A DNA stretch of 37,500 bases from Tubiluchus corallicola (taxonomy: Eukaryota > Priapulida > Priapulimorpha > Priapulimorphida > Tubiluchidae): NCBI GenBank assembly GCA_030141605.1, contig JAQGDQ010000834.1, positions 5,001 to 42,500 of the forward strand. The letters run 5' to 3'. The translations under genes were made by a program, and so were the position numbers. Below, piece after piece: positions 31,629 to 37,500 of this stretch. The notes under the pieces were generated by a model. It did not search any database. It worked only from the letters and a program-made list of their open reading frames with translations, and was not told where the DNA came from. The first letter of the stretch is position 1, and every line of letters begins with the position of its first letter.

Positions 31629-32485
31629 TTATAGTCCAAGAGTCCTTATGGTTACTCCTTATAGTCCAAGAGTCCTTATAGTTAACTAGTAATAGACCAA
31701 GAGTCCTTATAGTTACTCGTTATAGTCCAAGAGTCCTCATAGTTACTCCTCCTTGTAGTCCAAGAGTCCTTATGGTTACTGCTTGTAGTCCAAGAGTCCT
31801 TATGGTTACTCCTTATCGTCCAAGAGTCCTTATAGTTACTGCTTATAGTCCAAGAGTCTTCATAGTTACTGCTTATAGTCCAAGAGTCCTCATAGTTACT
31901 CGTTATAGTCCAAAAGTCCTCATAGTTACTCGTTATAGTCCAAGAGTCCTTATAGTTAACTCGTTATAGTCCAAGAGTCCTTATAGTTACTCGTTATAGT
32001 CCAAGAGTCCTTATAGTTAACTCGTTATAGACCAAGAGTCCTTATAGTTAACTCGTTGTAGACCAATAGTCCTTATAGTTACTCGTTATAGTCCAAGAGT
32101 CCTCATAGTTACTCCTCCTTGTAGTCCAAGAGTCCTTATGGTTACTGCTTGTAGTCCAAGAGTCCTTATGGTTACTCCTTATCGTCCAAGAGTCCTTATA
32201 GTTACTGCTTATAGTCCAAGAGTCTTCATAGTTACTGCTTATAGTCCAAGAGTCCGTATAGTTAACTCGTTATTGACCAAGAGTCCTTATAGTTACTCGT
32301 TATAGTCCAAGAGTCCTCATAGTTACTCGTTATAGTCCAAGAGTCCTTATCGTTACCCTTCATAGTCCAAGAGTCTTCATAGTTACTCCTTCTTGTAGTC
32401 CAAGATTCCTTATAGTTACTCCTTATAATCCAAGAGTCCTTATAGTTACTCCTTATAATCCAACAGTCCTTATAGTTAGTCCGTA
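31629..32485. repeat. 30-bp minisatellite, right part, about 28 units
   Basis: Units of GTCCAAGAGTCCTTATAGTTACTCGTTATA vary at a few positions (CTT/CAT, TCGT/TGCT/TCCT). A longer block starting CTCCTCCTTGTAGTCCAAG at about 31746 recurs at about 32112, so a ~366-bp stretch was itself duplicated. Confidence 0.95.
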
Positions 32486-33154
32486 TTTCGTTACGTGCTT
32501 TTGAACTGACTTTTGTTCTGACTTGCCACACCTTTGCAAGAGTATTGACTCGTTTGGGATCATTGGACATTAATTATGATCATCTTAAGGCGTCAATAAT
32601 GAGCACAATAATGAATCCGCATGCAGTAAATAATAAATAAACCTATTGTCATGTTCCTACCGATACACCACAATAGAGGTACCATGTTAATCTATTCCAT
32701 GTGTTTATTTAGGTCTGTCACGTCACAATAGTCGTCTAACAGGGCGGGTGAACGAACAATTTAGAACGATGTTTGTGAAAGAACGGAAACATAGAAATTT
32801 TATGATGCATAACAGAAGAAAACAAAGGGAATTCTGGTATCCGGTACATGGATTTTTTGTTTAAAGAAAAACTGAAGAACTTGTGGCATGAAAAGCTGAA
32901 CATGAAACTTGATAAATCAAAGGAAATAATGAAATAGATTTGCCATACAAGTCTACTGAAGCCATTCACCTTACTGAAGCCAAACGTGAAATTACTAAGC
33001 CAGCGTGTAATGTCATCCATAATTAATTATGAGCGCGTTTTAGGTTTGATTAATAATCTTGGAATAAATTAGTGAAAAACTAACTGGAAACCAAAGGCAC
33101 AACAACAAGCAAAAGTTGTTGCATTAGAATTTTGTTTGTATTTGTACAATCTGG

Positions 33155-34284
33155 CGAAGTAGGTAAGGTGAAGTGAGGTGAGGTGAGGTGAAGTGAGGTG
33201 AGGTCAGAAAAGATAAACTAAGCTAAGTTAAGTTAAAGTAAGTAAGGTAAGGTAAGGTAGGGTAAGTAAGGCTAAAAAAGATAAGGTAAGGTAAGGTAAG
33301 GTAAGGTAAGGTAAGGTAAGGTAAGGTAAGGTAAGGTAAGGTAAGGTAAGGTAAGGTAAGTAAGGAAGGTAAGGTAAGGTAAGGTAAGGTAAGGTAAGGT
33401 AAGGTAGTAGGTAAGGTAGGAGGAAGAAGTAGTAAGGTAAGGTAAGTAAGGTAAGGTAAGGTAAGGTAAGGTAAGGTAAGGTAAGGTAAGGTAAGGTAAG
33501 GTAAGGTAAGGTAAGGTAAGGTAAGGTAAGGTAAGGTAAGGTAAGGTAAGGTAAGGTAAGGTAAGTAAGGCTAAAAAAGATAAGGTAAGGTAAGGTAAGG
33601 TAAGGTAAGGTAAGGTAAGGTGAGGTAAGGTGAAATAAGCTAAGGTAATGTACGGAATGCTAAGCTAATCTAAGCTAAGGCAAGGTAAGCTAAATTAAGG
33701 TAAGTAAGGTAAGGTAAGGTAAGCTAAACTAAGGTAAGGTAAGTTAAGTAAGGCTAAGGAAATGTAAGGTAAGGTAAGGTAAGGTAAGGTAAAAGTAAGG
33801 TAAGGTAAGGTAAGGCAAGGTAAGGTAAGGTAAGGTAAGGTAAGGTAAGGTAAGGCAAGGCAAGGCAAGGCAAGGCAAGGCAAGGCAAGGCAAGGTAAGG
33901 TAAGGTAAGGTAAGGTAAGGTAAGGTAAGGTAAGGTAAGGTAAGGTAAAATAAGCTAAGGTAATGTAAGGAAAGCTAAGCTAATCTAAGCTAAGGTAAGG
34001 TAAGCTAAATTAAGGTAAGTAAGGCAAGGTAAGGTAAGCTATGGCAAGGTAAGATAAGTAAGGCTAAGGTAAGGTAAAGTAAGGTAAGGTACGATAGGCT
34101 AAGGTATGGCAAGGTAAGGTAATCTAAGCTAAGGTAATCTAAAGTAAATAAGGTAAGGTAAGGTAAGGTAAGGTAAGGTAAGGTAAGGTAAGGTAAGGTA
34201 AGGTAAGGTAAGGTAAGGTAAGGTAAGGTAAGGTACGGTAAAGTAAGGTAAAATAAGCTAAGGTAATTTAAGGTAAGCTAATTA
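33155..34284. repeat. AAGGT pentanucleotide satellite, about 1.1 kb
   Basis: Mostly uninterrupted AAGGT (plus) or ACCTT (minus) repeats. Interruption blocks recur: AAGGCTAAAAAAGATAAGG near 33269 and 33568, and AATAAGCTAAGGTAATGTA near 33634 and 33950. These show amplification of ~300-bp blocks. On the plus strand every unit gives AGGTAAG, a 5' splice-site-like string; in the sense of the host gene it reads CCTTACC. Confidence 0.97.
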
Positions 34285-35168
34285 TTTTATAACAAAGTAC
34301 GGTGTAATAAATCAAAGAAAGTTGGGGAAACAAAGCAAAGTAAGTAAATTAAAGAGTAGTGCTGTAATGAAGTAAGAAAATAAGTAAGAAAACAAGATAA
34401 AACTAGTTATTATACTTCAGTTTAAGGCATTGATATTAAAGTAAAAGAGTCAATTTCTTAGCCATATGGCTCTGTCTCAGCTGACTCTCCACCCAAATGA
34501 AAAACACCACCCACCCCAGCCATCACCAGTGTCACCACAAAAAATCAGTTTCTTGCTTCATTCTGGTAAAACCTGCCAAGAATATGTTTAAAGGGAAAGA
34601 AAAAGGAATTTTAAAGTGTGTCCCAAAAAACATTCCAGTTGATATAGCATTCCATGCAAAGTTATATTACTTACCATTACGCTTACCTGTTTGAAAGGCT
34701 TAAGAAATTCGAAAAGAAAATTCTTAGTAATTTAAAGTATTCGCGCCACCTGGTAAAATGGTACTGAATCGCTATCCCAGTGTGCAATACTGGCTCACAA
34801 AAGACACGTTTATTGATCCTATTGACAAGATAAAGTAATTTATACTTTTGCTTAGTTAGTGAAGAGCGTGGTACGAATACCCTGTACTCTAATTATTTTT
34901 TCAGACATTACGCAATGTTATGTTAACTTGTTTCAAACGATCTAGTGATAAAATGGGTGCACCTAACAGTCATCCCTGGAGTTTAGATTTATTAGTTTCC
35001 TAGAGTGTTACAACAAACACAAGTCCTATATGCAATAAGACAGGTGCAAAGGAAATAAAAATTGTTGAGCTTTATTTATGAATAATGTTTTCTTGTGCTT
35101 TAAATACTAAACATTTAATAACAGACGTTCATAGAATATGGTCTTGGAATTCTGAATACATCACTTAC

Positions 35169-35318
35169 ACTAAAACCACTCCATATTGGTGAAACGCTGT
35201 GAGCCAACCAAATCTCTGATCTCAGTGTTGACACCAGTCCCACAATGATGCTCACAAGTCCAAGCGTACAATGCAAGACGGCTAGTATGATGACTGTAGC
35301 CAAGACAACAGGATGCAT
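35169..35318 (-). CDS. TMEM196-like four-TM protein, exon 1 (residues 1-50)
   Basis: The start is the ATG at 35318: an in-frame TGA lies seven codons upstream with no other ATG between. Residues 4-31 form TM1 (VVLATVIILAVLHCTLGLVS and on). A short loop, then SVSPIWSGFS, begins TM2. 'SP(I/V)WSG' after a ~10-residue loop is the feature I associate with TMEM196. The donor AGT|gtaagt is at 35169/35168, phase 0. With exons 2 and 3 the product is 194 residues, close to the ~180 I recall for vertebrate family members; the N-terminus is a few residues shorter. N- and C-termini are inferred to be cytoplasmic from the basic flanks. The gene is well isolated, and a 45-bp minisatellite begins about 450 bp upstream of the start. 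Confidence 0.78.
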
Positions 35319-35763
35319 ATTTGACCAACGTCCGAATCACGCCAAGGTGTTTACGAAGCTAAGCGTATCGCGTAATAAGTTTGATCACCACAAAATTAAA
35401 CACATCGATATCAATATATGGCTTCATCAAAACAAACAACGACCATTATTAGCACCAATAATCATTCAGCTTGTAATTACAATATGTCATTTGCATGTAA
35501 TTTCTTCTTAATAGATTTCAAAAGTGCAAATATGCAAAAGTGAACTAGTAATGCCGCCTCTGCTATGGCAAAGAACATCATGTCTGCGTGGCTTCTTGTG
35601 GCAAATCATCTACCTTCATTAGAAGTGAATCGATGCAGAAAACCACAAATATTTAGCGCGGTTGTTTGCGTGCTGACGTAGATTTGCTGATTGACATCGA
35701 CTGTGACAGTTCATGTCTGTCTGTAAAGCCCGTGTGTAGAGCATTACTCGTGGCGTGTATAGT
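35319..35763. other. 5' flank of the TMEM196-like gene
   Basis: This is where the minus-strand promoter or 5' UTR should lie. No clear TATA box or initiator is distinguishable, and no other gene is seen. Confidence 0.3.
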
Positions 35764-36330
35764 CCCTTTGTACTTATAGCTTATATTATGGCTTCAGTAT
35801 GGCTGCTTTGTATTTAGTCTATAGCTTATATTATGGGTTCAGTGTGACTGCTTTGTACTTAGTCTATAGCTTATATTATGGCTTCAGTATGGCTGCTTTG
35901 TATTTAGTCTATAGCTTATATTATGGCTTCAGTGTGACTGCTTTGTACATAGTCTATAGCTTATATTATGGCTTCAGTGTGCCTGCTTTGTACTTAGACT
36001 ATAGCTTATATTATGGCTTCAGTGTGACTGCTTTGTACATAGTCTATAGCTTATAGTGTGGCTTCAATGTGACTGCTTTGTACTTAGTCTATAGCTTATA
36101 TTATGGGTTCAGTGTGACTGCTTTGTACTTAGTCTATAGCTTATAATATGGCTTCAATGTGACTGCTTTGTACTTAGACTATGGCTTATAATATGGCTTC
36201 AATGTGACTGCTTTGTACTTAGACTATGGCTTATAATATGGCTTCAATGTGACTGCTTTGTACTTAGACTATGGCTTATAATATGGCTTCAATGTGACTG
36301 CTTTGTACTTAGTCTATGGCTTATAATATG
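35764..36330. repeat. 45-bp minisatellite, about 12.5 copies
   Basis: Units contain TATTATGGCTTCAGTGTGACTG and CTTTGTACTTAGTCTATAGC. Units 1-6 favour CTATAGCTTATATTATGG; later units favour CTATGGCTTATAATATGG, giving a gradient of variants. The 85-codon open frame exists because 45 is a multiple of 3. Confidence 0.96.
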
Positions 36331-36339
36331 ACTCCGACT

Positions 36340-36519
<180 letters not shown>

Positions 36520-37500
36520 ATCAGTTTTTGTGGTAGGTTGTATTCCACATGGTATCATTGTGATTTGCATCAGTTTTTCTGGTAGTTTGTATCCAACGTG
36601 ATATCATTGTGATTTGCATCAGTTTTTCGGGTAGGTTGTATTCAACGTGATATCATTGTGATTTGCAGCAGTCTTTCGGGTAGGTTGTATTCAACGTGAT
36701 ATCATTGTGATTTGCATCAGTCTTTCGGGTAGGTTGTATTCAACGTAATATCATTGTGATTTGTATCAGTTTTTCTGGTAGGTTGTATTCAACATGATAT
36801 TATTATGATTTGTATCACTTTTTCTGGTAGTTTGTATTGAACGTGGTATCATTGTGATCTGCATCAGTTTTTCGGGTAGGTTGAATTCAACATGATGTTA
36901 TTGTAATTTGTATCAGTTTTTCTTGGAGGTTGTATTCAACGTGATATCATTGTGATTTGCATCAGTTTTTCTTGGAGGTTGTATTCAACGTGATATCATT
37001 GTAATTTGTATCAGTTTATCCGGTAGTTTGTATTCAAGGTGGTATCATTGTGATTTGCATCAGTTTTTCGGGTAAGTTGTATTCAACATGATATTATTGT
37101 AATTTGTATCAGTTTTTCTGGTAGGCTGTATTCAACATAATATTATTGTAATTTGTATCAGTTTTTCTGGTAGGTTGTATTCAACGTGATATCATTGTAA
37201 TTTGTATCAGTTTTTCTTGGAGGTTGTATTCAACGTGATATCATTGTGATTTGCATCAGTTTTTCTTGGAGGTTGTATTCAACGTGATATCATTGTGATT
37301 TGCATCAGTTTTTCTTGGAGGTTGTATTCAACGTGATATCATTGTGATTTGCATCAGTTTTTCTAGTAGATTGTATTCAACGTGATATCATTGTGATTTG
37401 CATCAGTTTTTCTTGGAGGTTGTATTCAACGTGATATCATTGTGATTTGCATCAGTTTTTCTTGGAGGTTGTATTCAACGTGATATCATTGTGATTTGCA
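36520..37500. repeat. 49-bp minisatellite, about 20 copies, continuing past the window
   Basis: The unit contains CAGTTTTTCTGGTAGGTTGT, ATTCAACGTGATATCATTG and TGATTTGCAT, period 49 bp. The last six to seven units are nearly identical (TTCTTGGAGGTTG form), while the earlier ones are diverged, so recent growth is towards the right. The array runs off the window end. Confidence 0.96.

Larger units (their letters stand above)
27228..35168 (-). other. Intron 1 of the TMEM196-like gene
   Basis: A 7,941-bp intron with donor AGT|gtaagt at 35168 and acceptor ttcatag at 27228. It carries the paired diverged repeats, the foldback element, the 30-bp minisatellite with its Harbinger insertion, and the AAGGT array. 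Bases 32486-33154 and 34285-35114 are unique AT-rich DNA without a supported gene. Confidence 0.75.

Noticed and set aside
32736-33020. 94-codon minus-strand frame within intron 1
   Set aside because: No recognisable domain, no splice signals of quality at its edges, and no need for it in the four-TM protein, which is already complete.
33695-33883. Pro/Leu/Tyr-rich minus-strand frame
   Set aside because: Reading of the ACCTT satellite; a 5-bp period gives a 15-bp, five-residue pattern without biological content.
35799-36056. 85-codon Tyr/Leu-rich frame
   Set aside because: Direct reading of the 45-bp minisatellite, whose period is a multiple of 3.

Overview
The window reads as AT-rich nuclear DNA from a metazoan, most likely an invertebrate. 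It has spliced genes with consensus GT/AG sites, LINE, hAT-like and PIF/Harbinger remnants, a 5S rRNA-derived SINE head, and no operons or ribosome binding sites. The species cannot be named from the sequence. By eye roughly a quarter of the window is tandem repeat. The long open frames inside those repeats are treated as artefacts unless stated otherwise.

Two protein genes are supported. (1) On the + strand, 2135/2171-3136 is the large 3' exon of a rhodopsin-like GPCR. It begins inside TM1, just after a ~35-copy 43-bp minisatellite; the 5' exon was not found. (2) On the minus strand, three exons at 35318-35169, 27227-27168 and 24121-23747 join in phase 0 into a 194-residue four-TM protein. 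It resembles the TMEM196 family. The middle exon is only 60 nt and was found by hand from splice sites and family pattern. The ~11 kb of introns hold most of the right-half repeats.

Layout: 1-584 no gene; 585-2091 43-bp array; 2135-3153 GPCR exon; 3290-3780 LINE 3' end, then a 5S-derived SINE head (3780-3898); 4584-4990 dispersed repeat; 5917-6771 37-bp array; 7617-9947 recent duplication with a perfect 115-bp inverted repeat and LINE ORF2 C-terminal remnants; 10375-10635 long hairpin; 10838-11208 four 91-bp units with hAT-terminus-like motifs; 12136-12876 two minisatellites; 13157-13432 GAT tract; 14540-15550 decayed LINE; 15560-18640 mostly featureless, with a weak exon candidate at 17746; 18643-20483 63-bp array; 20815-21790 minus-strand LINE split by a 527-bp hAT-like insertion with an 8-bp target duplication; 22722-22950 LTR-like; 23718-35318 the TMEM196-like gene, whose introns contain trinucleotide, CRE-containing, 30-bp and AAGGT arrays, a foldback element and a precisely bounded 941-bp Harbinger element; 35764-37500 45-bp, CTTA and 49-bp arrays upstream of that gene, the last running off the window.

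The genes show no sign of acting together. The picture is two ordinary membrane-protein genes in a repeat-dense neighbourhood where mobile elements have inserted into one another and into minisatellites. I found no convincing new multi-gene system. The most useful results are the three-exon gene model, the GPCR with altered switch residues, the precisely bounded nested transposons, and several structured repeats.
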